From positions 248,001 through 312,000 of the forward strand of contig LXWE01000003.1 in NCBI GenBank assembly GCA_001660395.1: a DNA stretch of 64,000 nt, read 5' to 3'. Below the pieces are notes generated by a model. The model did not search any database. It had not been told where the DNA came from and was given only the letters and a program-made list of their open reading frames with translations. Shown one piece after another: positions 30,778-39,937 of the stretch. How positions within the stretch are numbered: position 1 is the stretch's first letter; every line of letters starts with the position of its first letter. Both the position numbers and the translations under genes were made by a program. Source of the stretch: Alteromonadaceae bacterium XY-R5. GTDB taxonomy: Bacteria > Pseudomonadota > Gammaproteobacteria > Enterobacterales > Alteromonadaceae.

Positions 30778-33479
30778 CTTCCCTGCAGCATCACGCCCTG
30801 TAATGGCTGTTGTAACAGGCGAGAAGCCCAGGCCTTAAACTCGGTCAGCTTTGTGTTCTGGATCTGGTTAATGACCTGATTCTGATAATCAAGGGGCAGG
30901 CCAAGGCGCTGAGATTCGGCTAAATCCGCGCTTAACACATCACTGTTTAACCTGCGCTGCTGTCTTGACTGGCTTACGCCTAGTTTCAATAACTCAAAGT
31001 CGTCTGCCGACAGACCGGCAATTTGTTCAATTGCCCATTGATTAAAGCGCTCTATCCTTGCCAGCAAGGTATCTACAGGCGTTTGTGGTGACTGCACAAA
31101 GAAATTCAGGTAAGGGAAACCACTTTGGTCCTGCGCATAAACTTTTACCGAATACCCCAACTGGTCCTGCGTACGTAATTGATGAAAAAATGGCGCCGTT
31201 AAAAAAGCTGCGAGCAGTTGAGTATTCGCTTCAACGGCACTGCCTTTAGCGGCTGGCAATAGGACCAGATTAACAATTTTGTCAGAGCCACTGTACTTAA
31301 CGTGGCTTAGCCCGCCTGTAAACGTCCCATCCCACAGCTTCGCTGCTGCCGATACCTTCTCGGATTTGTCTGAAGTATCGAGACGCGCAAGTAAGGCAGA
31401 TATTGCATCTGTGTCTTTGCTGCTAAGAGGGCCATAAGCAATCACATCAACAGAAGACTCCCCCCAATATTCGTTTATAAAGCGGGTAAACTTTCGCTCT
31501 TTAAAACCGTCAATAAATGACTGATAGTTCTTTTCAGACAGGCGCATACCGAACATTTCTTTTAAATATCGATAAGACAGGTCGCGTGCGCGCAATGTCG
31601 GATAAACGCTAAACTCTCGTTCTAATTTCTCTTTTTCTTTGCTAGCAGAAACATCCCAATTCGGCATATCCGCCAGCCCAACAAGCAAATCTTCCATCAG
31701 TGCTGGCCAATTGCCTTGTCGGCCTTGCATCGTTACCAGCAACCCAGTACTGGTGGTCCCTACACTCACTGAAATACCATTGCCTTTGGCTTCGTCTGTA
31801 ATTGCCGACAGCGCTTTATCCGCTCGTATTTCCAGGCGCTGATTCAGAATAATATCCCGATCAGACGCCATCTTATGATTCACATAAATCCGAATGCTGG
31901 TGTAAGGATCCTGCTCAATCAATGGCGCGATGACCGTGAAATCCGCCCGTTTACTTTTCCCAGGCACAGCCGCCTCTCCTGACGTATCGGCCTGATACTT
32001 TGACTCAGCCGGTAAGGTAAATTCCAGTTTGTCGATTGTCGACGCGGCTAGTTTGACCTTGCGCACCTCATATGCGGTGTTATACAACGGCTCCACCTGC
32101 GACGGTGCATAGCTGTCATCTTCGAGTATCGTCAGCATATTGTGATGATTAAACGCCGCTAACCAACTATTCATTACATCCTGGCCAGGGAAAGCAGGCT
32201 TAGTAGCAAAGGTGAGCACTTCATTTGCGGAGGTGTCTAATAAGGTCGTGGCGAGCTTGCGGATATCCTCAGCATTTTTATGACGATATTCCAATTCAAA
32301 CCTCTGCCGCTGTAACTGAGCAAACTGTTCATACAAGGCCTGGTCTGCGTGTTCAATAAACAACTGCAAATAATCCTGTGCCGCTCTGGCAATCTCATCC
32401 ATGTTTTTCTTACCGGATTTGGTCAGATTAAAGTTGATATGCAGCAAGCTGTGTGTGGGGTCGATAGCTTGTTCATACACAGACAAATCCGCGATCAGCT
32501 TTTGCTGTTTTAACTGATGCTCTAAACCGGATGGGTTGTAGCTTTCAAACGCCCAGCCAATAAAATCGTTTAATCTGCCGCGTTCAATCTGTTTGTTATT
32601 CGGCACCACAAACGTCATGCTCATATGCGCACTTTTCGACAGCGTATTAATCACTAACGCCTTATTGGCTAAAGGCATATCAAAAGGCTCAACATAATAG
32701 GTTTCTGTCGCGGAGCACCCTTTAGGAATAGCCGTGAATTCTTTTGCTGCCATAGCAGATAACTGTGTCAGATTTTGCGGACCAGCTAACACAGCACTCA
32801 TGCGTTCAGCGCAATAGTGCTGTTGACTGAAGTTAACCAGTGCCTGATGCAGACTAATGAAATCCTGATCGACCAGTGTATTGAGGTTGCCAACGGAAAA
32901 CTTATGAAAGGGGTGCTGTCGGCTGACCAGGGTACGCAGAACTTCTCGTTTGCGTCGCGAGTCTTCTGAGTATTTCATCCTGAACTCGGCGTCAACCGCA
33001 TGACGCTCGCCGTAGACCAGTGATTTAGGAATTGTGGGGGCTATAAACTGTGCCGCAAAGCGCGCCACACCTTCATCAAACTTATCGCTCGACACCTGCA
33101 TATAGTAATTGGTCACCCAGGCACTGGTTGACGCATTCGAACGGCCGCCATTGTCAGCCAGAAACTGTTTGTACTCCGCAGGGTCCGGGTAGGCTTTGGA
33201 GCCTTTAGAAAGCATGTGCTCATACAAATGCGCCAGCCCTGGTATCGCCTCGGGATCATCAAAGTAGCCGGTTTTCACCGACAGCGAAGCATAAGAAAGC
33301 GCCATCGCATTATCGCTTACCAATAACACTTTCACCCCGTTTTCCAGGGTCATATATTGATAACTGGCCGGATCATTTTGGCCTTTTTCCGGTGCAGAAC
33401 TTACCGTGACTGGCACGGCCAAAGAAGTCAGGCTCGTGAAAACAAATAACGCACAGACACACGCGCGGCTAAGCAACAT
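30774..33479 (-). CDS. Exported M16-family (pitrilysin/insulinase-like) metallopeptidase
   Basis: Single-chain M16 peptidase of 901 residues, the size of pitrilysin and insulysin, with four homologous domains. A signal peptide covers residues 1-22 (A-C-V-C-A-L-F-V-F, ending S-L-A-V-P). The inverted zinc motif H84-L-Y-E87-H88 is intact, and the third ligand is in the downstream segment Y-G-E-R-H-A-V-D-A-E. The ATG at 33479 has GAGAGG four bases upstream. Probably degrades oligopeptides in the periplasm. Its stop codon overlaps that of the PD40 regulator on the other strand, with no terminator visible between the two genes. Confidence 0.9.
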   Translation of the reverse strand: MLLSRACVCALFVFTSLTSLAVPVTVSSAPEKGQNDPASYQYMTLENGVKVLLVSDNAMALSYASLSVKTGYFDDPEAIPGLAHLYEHMLSKGSKAYPDPAEYKQFLADNGGRSNASTSAWVTNYYMQVSSDKFDEGVARFAAQFIAPTIPKSLVYGERHAVDAEFRMKYSEDSRRKREVLRTLVSRQHPFHKFSVGNLNTLVDQDFISLHQALVNFSQQHYCAERMSAVLAGPQNLTQLSAMAAKEFTAIPKGCSATETYYVEPFDMPLANKALVINTLSKSAHMSMTFVVPNNKQIERGRLNDFIGWAFESYNPSGLEHQLKQQKLIADLSVYEQAIDPTHSLLHINFNLTKSGKKNMDEIARAAQDYLQLFIEHADQALYEQFAQLQRQRFELEYRHKNAEDIRKLATTLLDTSANEVLTFATKPAFPGQDVMNSWLAAFNHHNMLTILEDDSYAPSQVEPLYNTAYEVRKVKLAASTIDKLEFTLPAESKYQADTSGEAAVPGKSKRADFTVIAPLIEQDPYTSIRIYVNHKMASDRDIILNQRLEIRADKALSAITDEAKGNGISVSVGTTSTGLLVTMQGRQGNWPALMEDLLVGLADMPNWDVSASKEKEKLEREFSVYPTLRARDLSYRYLKEMFGMRLSEKNYQSFIDGFKERKFTRFINEYWGESSVDVIAYGPLSSKDTDAISALLARLDTSDKSEKVSAAAKLWDGTFTGGLSHVKYSGSDKIVNLVLLPAAKGSAVEANTQLLAAFLTAPFFHQLRTQDQLGYSVKVYAQDQSGFPYLNFFVQSPQTPVDTLLARIERFNQWAIEQIAGLSADDFELLKLGVSQSRQQRRLNSDVLSADLAESQRLGLPLDYQNQVINQIQNTKLTEFKAWASRLLQQPLQGVMLQGS

Positions 33480-33685
33480 ATTACCTCTCTTTTCTGGTTT
33501 TATTTTTATGTTGTAAATGTCGAAGCCAACACTAATAACCTATACGCCTTAATTACAATCTGCGTGCCCTCACTTTAGTCTCTATTTAACCTCTACCCCT
33601 TATAAATAAAGGGCTATACAAAGGTGATCAGAAATCCGTTCTATGCCAAAATGGTCATCAAACAGATTGAAAAAACAGTATTCAA

Positions 33686-34216
33686 GTGGCAAAAAAATTA
33701 ATCGTAGGTTCGACCAATCCCGTTAAAGTGAATGCGGCCAAAGCAACACTGGCAAGTTTCTATCCCAATGAAGACATTATCTGTGAAGGCGTTTCTGCGC
33801 CATCGGATGTGCCTGACCAACCCATGAATTCGGCCGATACCCGAGCAGGGGCAATCAACCGGGTGAACTGGTGCAAACATCACTTTCAGGCCGATTTTTA
33901 CATGGCGATGGAAGGTGGGGTGGATGTATTTGAAGACGGCCCGGCAACGTTCGCTTATGTGGTCATTGATAATGGCGAATATCAGTCCGTTGGCCGCAGT
34001 GCGAATTTACCGCTTCCCACTCAAGCCTGGCAGGGATTACTCAACGGCGAAGAATTGGGTCCACTGATGGACAAACTGTTTAATACCGAAAATATTAAGC
34101 ATAAAGGCGGCGCCATTGGCCTGTTGACCAACGGCAGAGCCACCCGGGAAAGCACGTATACCCTGGCATTGACGCTGGCGATGGCGCCATTTCTGCATGC
34201 TCATCGTTACCGTTAA
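33686..34216 (+). CDS. yjjX: Inosine/xanthosine triphosphatase (YjjX/NTPase family)
   Basis: House-cleaning nucleotidase that removes non-canonical purine triphosphates (ITP, XTP). The 176-residue product opens with S-T-N-P-V-K-V-N-A, the family's nucleotide-binding start, followed by G-V-S-A-P-S-D-V-P-D-Q-P, T-R-A-G-A-I-N-R and A-M-E-G-G-V-D, all matching E. coli YjjX regions. Start codon is GTG at 33686; no strong ribosome-binding site is visible. Stand-alone gene between the divergent M16 peptidase and the convergent CpxP-like gene. Confidence 0.92.
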   Translation: MAKKLIVGSTNPVKVNAAKATLASFYPNEDIICEGVSAPSDVPDQPMNSADTRAGAINRVNWCKHHFQADFYMAMEGGVDVFEDGPATFAYVVIDNGEYQSVGRSANLPLPTQAWQGLLNGEELGPLMDKLFNTENIKHKGGAIGLLTNGRATRESTYTLALTLAMAPFLHAHRYR

Positions 34217-34231
34217 TGCGTAGATCAGAGC

Positions 34232-34612
34232 CTATTCGTCGCGACGGAATTTACCTTCGCGACCTTTGCCATCACGGTCACCGTCACGTTTACCATCACG
34301 ATCGTGGCGCATAAGTTGCCCGTGACCGCGGCGGAATTTGTCCTGTAACAGTTTATTTTTCTGCTCGTCGGTAAATACATTCCAGAATTCCTGCTGCAAC
34401 GCTTCACGTTTCTTTTTAATCTCAGCAAACTTGGCCATTTGCTTATCCGTTAAGCCTAACTCTTTTGACATTTCGTTCAAAAAGGGAGGCAGTACAGGGG
34501 CTTCTTTCGGCGCATCAGTCGCTTTAGTTTGCGGCTCAGCAATAACAGAAGTCACACTCACCACACTCAGGCAGGCAACCATAGCACATACGATCATAGG
34601 TTTTGTCTTCAT
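34232..34612 (-). CDS. Spy/CpxP-like periplasmic protein
   Basis: Small exported helical protein (126 residues) of the Spy/CpxP kind. Signal peptide 1-25 (ends V-I-A-E), then a charged helix with L-G-L-T-D-K-Q-M-A-K-F, the LTxxQ-type motif of this family, and F-T-D-E-Q-K-N-K-L-L. The tail is very basic and acidic (R-D-G-K-R-D-G-D repeats). The ATG at 34612 has AAGGAG six bases upstream, so I prefer it to the GTG directly before it. It is divergent from cpxRA, as cpxP is in E. coli, where CpxP restrains the CpxA sensor and chaperones envelope proteins. It has only one LTxxQ-like motif and I would not name it cpxP without more evidence. Confidence 0.72.
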   Translation of the reverse strand: MKTKPMIVCAMVACLSVVSVTSVIAEPQTKATDAPKEAPVLPPFLNEMSKELGLTDKQMAKFAEIKKKREALQQEFWNVFTDEQKNKLLQDKFRRGHGQLMRHDRDGKRDGDRDGKGREGKFRRDE

Positions 34613-34667
34613 CACTGTCTCCTTCGCAGTTCATTAAACAGACGCTATTAGCTTATCTATACAAACG

Positions 34668-34682
34668 CTAAGTTGGGTTAAG
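34668..34682. promoter_or_regulatory. Candidate CpxR site
   Basis: Direct repeat CTAAG-N5-TTAAG in the gap between the CpxP-like gene and cpxR. The 5-5-5 arrangement resembles the GTAAA-N5-GTAAA CpxR box, with two or so mismatches per half. Weak. Confidence 0.3.
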
Positions 34683-34759
34683 TTGTGCAAAGGTATTGTG
34701 AGTAAGGGAAAACCAGTGTCATCATAGCCTTAACTGTTATTCATGCCTGATTTGTACCC

Positions 34760-35458
34760 ATGAAAATACTGCTAATTGAAGATGATCCCAGCCTCGCAGA
34801 ACTGTTAAGCGAATACCTCGGCCTATACGGTTACGAGGTCGAACATCGCGGCGACGGTCAGTCTGGTCTGGATGCAGCCTTAAGCATGAAGGATCTTGAG
34901 TTAGTATTGTTAGACATCATGCTACCGGTAATGGATGGCCTTGAAGTACTCAAAAATCTGCGTAAACACAGTGAACTTCCCGTACTTATGCTGACCGCCC
35001 GTGGCGACGACTTAGATAAAGTTATCGGGCTGGAACTGGGCGCCGATGATTACTTAGCTAAACCCTTTAATGATCGCGAATTACTTGCTCGCATCCGCGC
35101 CATTACACGCCGCACCAAAGATACCGTCAGCAGCAAACGAGACACCACTGGCGCCCATGCCGTTAATATGGATATTGGTGATTTGCATATCGATCCTCAG
35201 CGCATGGAGATCCATTGTCATGGTAAGGCCGTAGATCTGACCGGTAGCGAGTACGCGATTTTAAAATACCTGGCACAAACACCTGGCGAGTTGCTCAGCA
35301 AAGCAGACATCTCGGAACATTGTCTTGGCCGTCGTCTGCAGGCATTCGATCGCAGCATCGATACACATATCAGTAATATTCGTAAAAAGCTGACCTCCGC
35401 CAATTCAGACATCGTCATTAAAAGTCAGCGCGGCCGGGGATATGGCATTTTATGCTAG
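34760..35458 (+). CDS. cpxR: CpxR-like OmpR-family response regulator
   Basis: Two-component regulator: receiver (1-115) with phospho-acceptor Asp52 in L-L-D-I-M-L-P, the switch segment L-T-A-R-G and Lys in L-A-K-P-F-N-D-R-E-L, then an OmpR winged helix (about 135-230). The stretches G-L-E-L-G-A-D-D-Y and L-G-R-R-L-x-A-F-D-R-S-I-D-x-H-I-S-N resemble E. coli CpxR more closely than OmpR or PhoP. The gene overlaps the sensor gene by 7 bases and is divergent from a Spy/CpxP-like gene, the same layout as enteric cpxP-cpxRA. It probably controls envelope stress genes. Confidence 0.85.
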   Translation: MKILLIEDDPSLAELLSEYLGLYGYEVEHRGDGQSGLDAALSMKDLELVLLDIMLPVMDGLEVLKNLRKHSELPVLMLTARGDDLDKVIGLELGADDYLAKPFNDRELLARIRAITRRTKDTVSSKRDTTGAHAVNMDIGDLHIDPQRMEIHCHGKAVDLTGSEYAILKYLAQTPGELLSKADISEHCLGRRLQAFDRSIDTHISNIRKKLTSANSDIVIKSQRGRGYGILC

Positions 35459-36888
35459 CTCCTCTGCGCAGTTTTAATATCAAGGTTTTGGGCTGGTTTT
35501 GGCTGACGTTTCTTATCACCCTGACCTCAGTCGCCATTCCTGCCTGGTTGATGTCGGAATTTAGCCGCTTCACAGACTTACGCCCGCAGGAAAAAAAGCT
35601 GCTGTCGATTCAGGTACACCGTATTCAACAGGCCTTGCTAACAATAGATAACGATCCACGCCTACTCGACCCAAGAGAGCGCGATATGGATACTCACTCA
35701 CCTTTTCAGTGGCTGTTAGTGGACGATCAGCAACGACCGGTACTAAGCAGTGTGCCTATGCGCCAGTCGCTTTTGGATATTCTGGCCACGGAAGATGTCT
35801 GGTACTTTCTGCAAAGTGATACCCCACAGGAGTTGTCACTGGAGCGATACTCCTTAATTGGCCCGGTCAGTCTGCTTTCGCCTTCAGGGGATGTGTCTCC
35901 GCAGGGCCTAAAACTGGTCATGTGGCGGCCCGACCGTAATACCTGGTTTAGTGCTATCAGAAAGGTTCCTAACTGGCTGATTATTTTGCAGTTTGGTCTT
36001 ATCAGTGTGCTGATGAGCTGGTTACTGGTTCGCTCAATCGCCAACCCGTTAAATCGCTTGAAAGGGGCGTTTCATAAAGTTGGCAACGGCCAGCTGAACT
36101 ACCGCATACTGGATGATATGCAATCCCAACCGCTAAATCAGCGCTGGGGCAATGATGAGTTTGCCAGGCTGTTTGAACAATTTGATCTCATGGCCGAGAA
36201 AATTCAGGCATTAATTCAGAATCAAAAACGCCAGTCCGCCGATATCTCCCATGAATTACGCACGCCCCTGACACGCCTGCAAATGACCTTAGCATTGGCG
36301 CGCAAAAAATGTCAGGACGACAATTTACTGCCGTTGCTGGAACGGGCAGAAAAAGAAAACGAGCAGCTCAATCAGCATATCCAAACCCTGACTGATCTCA
36401 CTACCTTAGAATCCCGCGCCATACAGATCGGCAGACAAACCTTTACCCTCGAATCGCTGTTAGAGGAACTGTGCGCCGACGCTGAATTTGAGGCCAGCTC
36501 ACATCAGTTACAGTGGCACCAGGCTCTGAGCCCGCACATTGAGCTTACGCTTTATGAAGAACCCGCTCTGACCGCTATCGAGAACATTGTGCGTAACGCA
36601 TTTAAATACGCTCAGTCTCAGGTAAGTTTAACCACTCAGGTGATGAACGACGATGTGGAGATAGTGATTACTGACGATGGCCCAGGTGTGGATGAAAGTG
36701 AGCTACGTCACCTGACAGAAGCCTTTTATCGCACGGATAAGGCTCGCCAGTCGCACTCGGGAGGCTTAGGCCTGGGGCTGGCAATTGCCGCAGAAGCCAT
36801 GCGCCTGAACCAGGGCACAATTCGTTTCGCAAATCTGTCACCACATGGTTTACAGGTGGTATTAGGGTTTCCGCTACGCGGTAAATAG
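35452..36888 (+). CDS. cpxA: CpxA-like sensor histidine kinase
   Basis: Inner-membrane histidine kinase of 478 residues. First helix at about 10-32, periplasmic sensor to about 175, second helix about 177-195, HAMP (about 196-255), dimerisation domain with His267 in D-I-S-H-E-L-R-T-P-L-T-R-L, and the ATPase domain with E-N-I-V-R-N-A-F-K-Y, D-D-G-P-G-V and G-G-L-G-L-G-L-A-I. It matches E. coli CpxA in the H box and N box. The start overlaps the cpxR stop by 7 bases. Likely partner is the preceding regulator; the diverged periplasmic sensor means the signals could differ from those of the enteric protein. Confidence 0.85.
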   Translation: MLAPLRSFNIKVLGWFWLTFLITLTSVAIPAWLMSEFSRFTDLRPQEKKLLSIQVHRIQQALLTIDNDPRLLDPRERDMDTHSPFQWLLVDDQQRPVLSSVPMRQSLLDILATEDVWYFLQSDTPQELSLERYSLIGPVSLLSPSGDVSPQGLKLVMWRPDRNTWFSAIRKVPNWLIILQFGLISVLMSWLLVRSIANPLNRLKGAFHKVGNGQLNYRILDDMQSQPLNQRWGNDEFARLFEQFDLMAEKIQALIQNQKRQSADISHELRTPLTRLQMTLALARKKCQDDNLLPLLERAEKENEQLNQHIQTLTDLTTLESRAIQIGRQTFTLESLLEELCADAEFEASSHQLQWHQALSPHIELTLYEEPALTAIENIVRNAFKYAQSQVSLTTQVMNDDVEIVITDDGPGVDESELRHLTEAFYRTDKARQSHSGGLGLGLAIAAEAMRLNQGTIRFANLSPHGLQVVLGFPLRGK

Positions 36889-36998
36889 TCGGCGTATAAT
36901 TGATGCTGAAACTCCGGCTAAGTCTGGTTACAATGCAGTTTTGAACATTGGCAGTCAGCAGGTGTTGTTCTGCGTCAATTTGAGATAACCCGATTTTC

Positions 36999-37694
36999 AT
37001 GACCAGCTCAACCTTGGCTTCACGTTTACATCAGCATCGTTTTTTCCCTCTTAATACCCAGGGGAAAGACTATTTCGTTGGCGATATTCACGGCCAGTAC
37101 GATGCTCTGATGACCTCCCTGACAAGGCGTCAGTTTGATTTTGAGCATGACCGTCTGTTTGCCTTGGGCGACTTAATTGACAGAGGGCCGGACTCAGAGA
37201 AGTGCCTGGACCTGTTAATGCAACCCTGGTTTTTTTCTGTGCTCGGTAACCATGAGCATATGTTCCTGAGTGCTTTCGAAAAACCCATGTACTGGCAGGT
37301 GTTGCGGCAAAATGGGGGCGACTGGCTGGATAACTACTTAACCCAACCCAAACAACTGATGGCCTGGGCTCACCTGATCCGTCTAAAAATGGCCTTTATA
37401 CATACGGTAGCAACGCCATTGGGTAATGTAGGAATCTGCCACGCCATGGCGCCAACTGTCTGGCCCGCACCCGATTATCCCCTAGATCAGGAAGTACTGC
37501 AGCAGATGATCTGGCATCGACCAGATTTCGACACAGATACCTTTTCACCCATCGAGAATATTCATGCCTGCGTGCATGGCCATACACGGGTCACTCACGC
37601 CAACGTTAAAAATAATCAGATATGGCTGGATACCTTTGACCGCACTGGTCAACTCACCCTGCTCGATACCCATCAACTCCTGGCGCTGCTATAG
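36999..37694 (+). CDS. PPP-family serine/threonine protein phosphatase (PrpA/PrpB-like)
   Basis: Metallophosphoesterase of 231 residues, the size of enteric PrpA/PrpB and lambda phosphatase. Metal-binding motifs are all visible: G-D-I-H-G-Q-Y-D near residue 28, G-D-L-I-D-R-G-P-D near 57 and G-N-H-E-H near 82, with later histidines in C-H-A-M and H-G-H-T-R. No signal peptide, so it is cytoplasmic. The next gene, an ECF sigma factor, starts 20 bases after its stop on the same strand, and a membrane Ser/Thr kinase lies 2.2 kb further. I infer that this enzyme reverses phosphorylation by that kinase, possibly on the sigma factor. A diadenosine-tetraphosphatase role is less likely because of length and motif spacing. 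Confidence 0.85.
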   Translation: MTSSTLASRLHQHRFFPLNTQGKDYFVGDIHGQYDALMTSLTRRQFDFEHDRLFALGDLIDRGPDSEKCLDLLMQPWFFSVLGNHEHMFLSAFEKPMYWQVLRQNGGDWLDNYLTQPKQLMAWAHLIRLKMAFIHTVATPLGNVGICHAMAPTVWPAPDYPLDQEVLQQMIWHRPDFDTDTFSPIENIHACVHGHTRVTHANVKNNQIWLDTFDRTGQLTLLDTHQLLALL

Positions 37695-37714
37695 CAGCCT
37701 AAGTAAGCACTCAC

Positions 37715-38299
37715 ATGACCGAAGAAGACACACTGGATTTGATCAGTCGCTGGCAAGCGCAAGATCAACAAGCCACAGAATTGCTAATGGCCATTGCCTA
37801 CCAAAAACTGCATGCTATTTCTCATCAACATCGTGACAAACTGCCTGCAGATGCAGATACCCAGTTACTTAACCAAAGTGCCACGGATATCGCCCACGAG
37901 GTATACCTGAAATTTCGCCATGCAGCACCGCAAATGTCTATCATCACAGTACGCGAGTTTTATCAATATCTTAACGCCACTGTGCGCAACCTATACGTTG
38001 ATCAATACCGACGCTTTAACCAGTCCAATAAAGCTGATTTACTCACCCGTTTGTTTTCACCAAATGCCATCGTTCAAGCAGATCAACACTCAGAACAAGA
38101 AATGGAATATGCCGACTTAGCGGAATTATTGACTCAGCTGAGTGAGGGGTTTCCCCGTCAGGGCGAAGTGCTCGAACTTCGCTTTTTTGCGCAACGAAGT
38201 AATAAAGAAATTGCCCGCCTGTTGGATATTTCATTACGTACGGTCGAAAACGACATCCGCTTTGCTAAGGCCTGGCTGAAAAGCAAAATGCATCATTGA
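37715..38299 (+). CDS. ECF-type RNA polymerase sigma factor, kinase-associated group
   Basis: Sigma-70-family ECF factor of 194 residues: region 2 (about 10-100) and region 4 (about 130-190) with the HTH R-S-N-K-E-I-A-R-L-L-D-I-S-L-R-T-V. It resembles the ECF subgroup (TIGR02999-like) often encoded with Hanks-type kinases instead of anti-sigma factors; no anti-sigma gene is present here. In region 2.2, where ordinary ECFs have D-A-E-D-L-V-Q-E-V-F, this protein has S55-A-T57-D-I-A-H-E-V-Y: hydroxyl residues replace two acidic ones. In Vibrio parahaemolyticus EcfP a similar change makes activity depend on phosphorylation by the kinase PknT. The gene lies 20 bases after a protein phosphatase gene. 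Regulation by phosphorylation is inference. Confidence 0.88.
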   Translation: MTEEDTLDLISRWQAQDQQATELLMAIAYQKLHAISHQHRDKLPADADTQLLNQSATDIAHEVYLKFRHAAPQMSIITVREFYQYLNATVRNLYVDQYRRFNQSNKADLLTRLFSPNAIVQADQHSEQEMEYADLAELLTQLSEGFPRQGEVLELRFFAQRSNKEIARLLDISLRTVENDIRFAKAWLKSKMHH

Positions 38300-38325
38300 T
38301 GCTTACGTTTAGTTAATTTAAAGAC

Positions 38326-38355
38326 AAAAAGCCAACCCTGGGGTTGGCTTTTTTA
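38326..38355. terminator. Bidirectional terminator after the sigma factor gene
   Basis: Stem AAAAAGCCAACC (38326-38337) with GGTTGGCTTTTT (38342-38353), 4-base loop, T-runs on both strands. It separates the sigma gene from the convergent lipoprotein gene. Confidence 0.9.
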
Positions 38356-38377
38356 TCATTGCCGAGAATGCAAAGGA

Positions 38378-39787
38378 TTACTCTACTGACACGATAATCG
38401 CCTGAGCCAAAGATTTGTCTTTCACATACACTTCCAGCTTGTCGCGGTTAGTTTCATACAGGAACATGATGTCATCATTTTTATAGAGCACCAGGTATTC
38501 CATCGGCACAACTTCATCCGTCAGCTCAATGGTGAATTGGGTCAGTTCACCCCATTCTGTGGATACCTGACTAAAGTTATATGGCATATCCGTGGTGTCA
38601 GTCTCACCCAGCTCATTCATAGTGATAGTACCTTCACCATTTTCATCCAGTTCCGAGAACTGCATTTTAACTACCTGCAGATCAACAGTTTCGCTGTCGC
38701 TATCGTCCATCACGTCATACCAGGTTTGGTCTACCAGATCATCGGCATTCACGGAACTTAAACTATAACTGTTGTTATCTGCAGAATCGGCATAGAAGAA
38801 GGTCAGATCATTTGTGCTGCCGCCGGCTACACTCAACAACAAGTCACTGGAGATATAGAAAAATGTATCACTCTCGGCATCGTCACCGCTCCCTGAGGTA
38901 AGCACTGAGCCATGCGTTGAGTATTCGCCTGATAACTTTAACGTACCATCACTGGTATATAAGCTGCTGACCCCATCAATAAAGGTCAGTAATCGGATCC
39001 CTTCATCTTGCAGATGCGCCGTATTCGTCGAACCGAAACGCCACTCTCCTTGAGTTTCCAAGGCTTCGCCCAAATCACTGACGATGGTTTCGGTCACATA
39101 GCTTTCATCTTCATCTTCCACCAGCGTGACGCTGTCCAGCTCATCCGTACCGTTATCAGTGATATAGTCTTCAACGGCTACCACCACCTCAACAGCGTCT
39201 GCAAGCAGACTATCAGCATCTGTGTCGACGACGGTCGAAGAGAGTTTTTCAACTAAGCTACGCGCAATCGCGTGGGTAACAGTTGCATCATAAGCTGTAT
39301 CAGCACTGCTTTTCGCCGCCACATAGTCACCCGCAATCAGATCTTCTGGCAGGTTAAGTGTTGCAGCCAGCTCAGCCATGGTTTGTTCGCTTGTTACGGC
39401 CAATGTAGTAAAAGGTGTGATCACAGTGCTGTCAGCATCAGTAATCATCTCATAGCTATTGGTCACTACGCCCAACGCGTCAGCATCGGTTGCGGTACCC
39501 GCCGTCACCTTAGCGATAAGCGCATAGTCAGCATATTCCGAAGCGACAGTGAACTGACCATTTTCATCTGTACTGCCCAGTTCTTCGCCGTCATCACAAC
39601 TTTGGTTATTATTAACATCGGCACATACAGTCACATCACTCAGGTAACCATCGATAACGGTAATGGTTTTGCTGGTTGGCGTTTCAACGACGTCGATCTC
39701 TTCGTCGCTATTACTGTTACTACTACCACAACCAGTCAGAGCTAACGCCAGACAAATAGAACTTAATACAAAGGGATGCTTTCTCAT
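38378..39787 (-). CDS. Secreted acidic lipoprotein of unknown function
   Basis: A 469-residue lipoprotein: M-R-K-H start, hydrophobic stretch and lipobox L-T-G-C at 17-20, followed by a Ser/Asn/Asp-rich linker. Near residue 55 comes a domain with D-V-N-N-N-Q-S-C-D-D-G-E, an Asp-rich loop that looks calcium-binding and is common in surface proteins of Alteromonadales and Shewanella. The rest is beta-rich and strongly acidic, with no catalytic motif I recognise. It lies between the ECF sigma gene (convergent) and the Ser/Thr kinase gene (same strand, upstream). It could be a sensor partner or a target of that system, or simply a neighbour. Confidence 0.8.
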   Translation of the reverse strand: MRKHPFVLSSICLALALTGCGSSNSNSDEEIDVVETPTSKTITVIDGYLSDVTVCADVNNNQSCDDGEELGSTDENGQFTVASEYADYALIAKVTAGTATDADALGVVTNSYEMITDADSTVITPFTTLAVTSEQTMAELAATLNLPEDLIAGDYVAAKSSADTAYDATVTHAIARSLVEKLSSTVVDTDADSLLADAVEVVVAVEDYITDNGTDELDSVTLVEDEDESYVTETIVSDLGEALETQGEWRFGSTNTAHLQDEGIRLLTFIDGVSSLYTSDGTLKLSGEYSTHGSVLTSGSGDDAESDTFFYISSDLLLSVAGGSTNDLTFFYADSADNNSYSLSSVNADDLVDQTWYDVMDDSDSETVDLQVVKMQFSELDENGEGTITMNELGETDTTDMPYNFSQVSTEWGELTQFTIELTDEVVPMEYLVLYKNDDIMFLYETNRDKLEVYVKDKSLAQAIIVSVE

Positions 39788-39882
39788 GGTCCTTTACCTC
39801 TCACATTTTCATGCTGGCACCTCGCCAGTAGTTAAACGCAAAGATAAAAGCCGGTGAAGCATAAAAACACAGACGCAAATTT

Positions 39883-39922
39883 AAAAAAAAACCACAAAAA
39901 ATAAATTCAATTTTTTGTGGTT
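39883..39922 (-). terminator. Terminator of the Ser/Thr kinase gene
   Basis: Perfect 12-bp stem (AACCACAAAAAA at 39890-39901, TTTTTTGTGGTT at 39911-39922), followed on the minus strand by a run of T (complement of 39883-39889). It begins 16 bases after the kinase stop, so the downstream lipoprotein gene probably has its own promoter. Confidence 0.88.
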
Positions 39923-39937
39923 AGGAAAATGAAGCAT

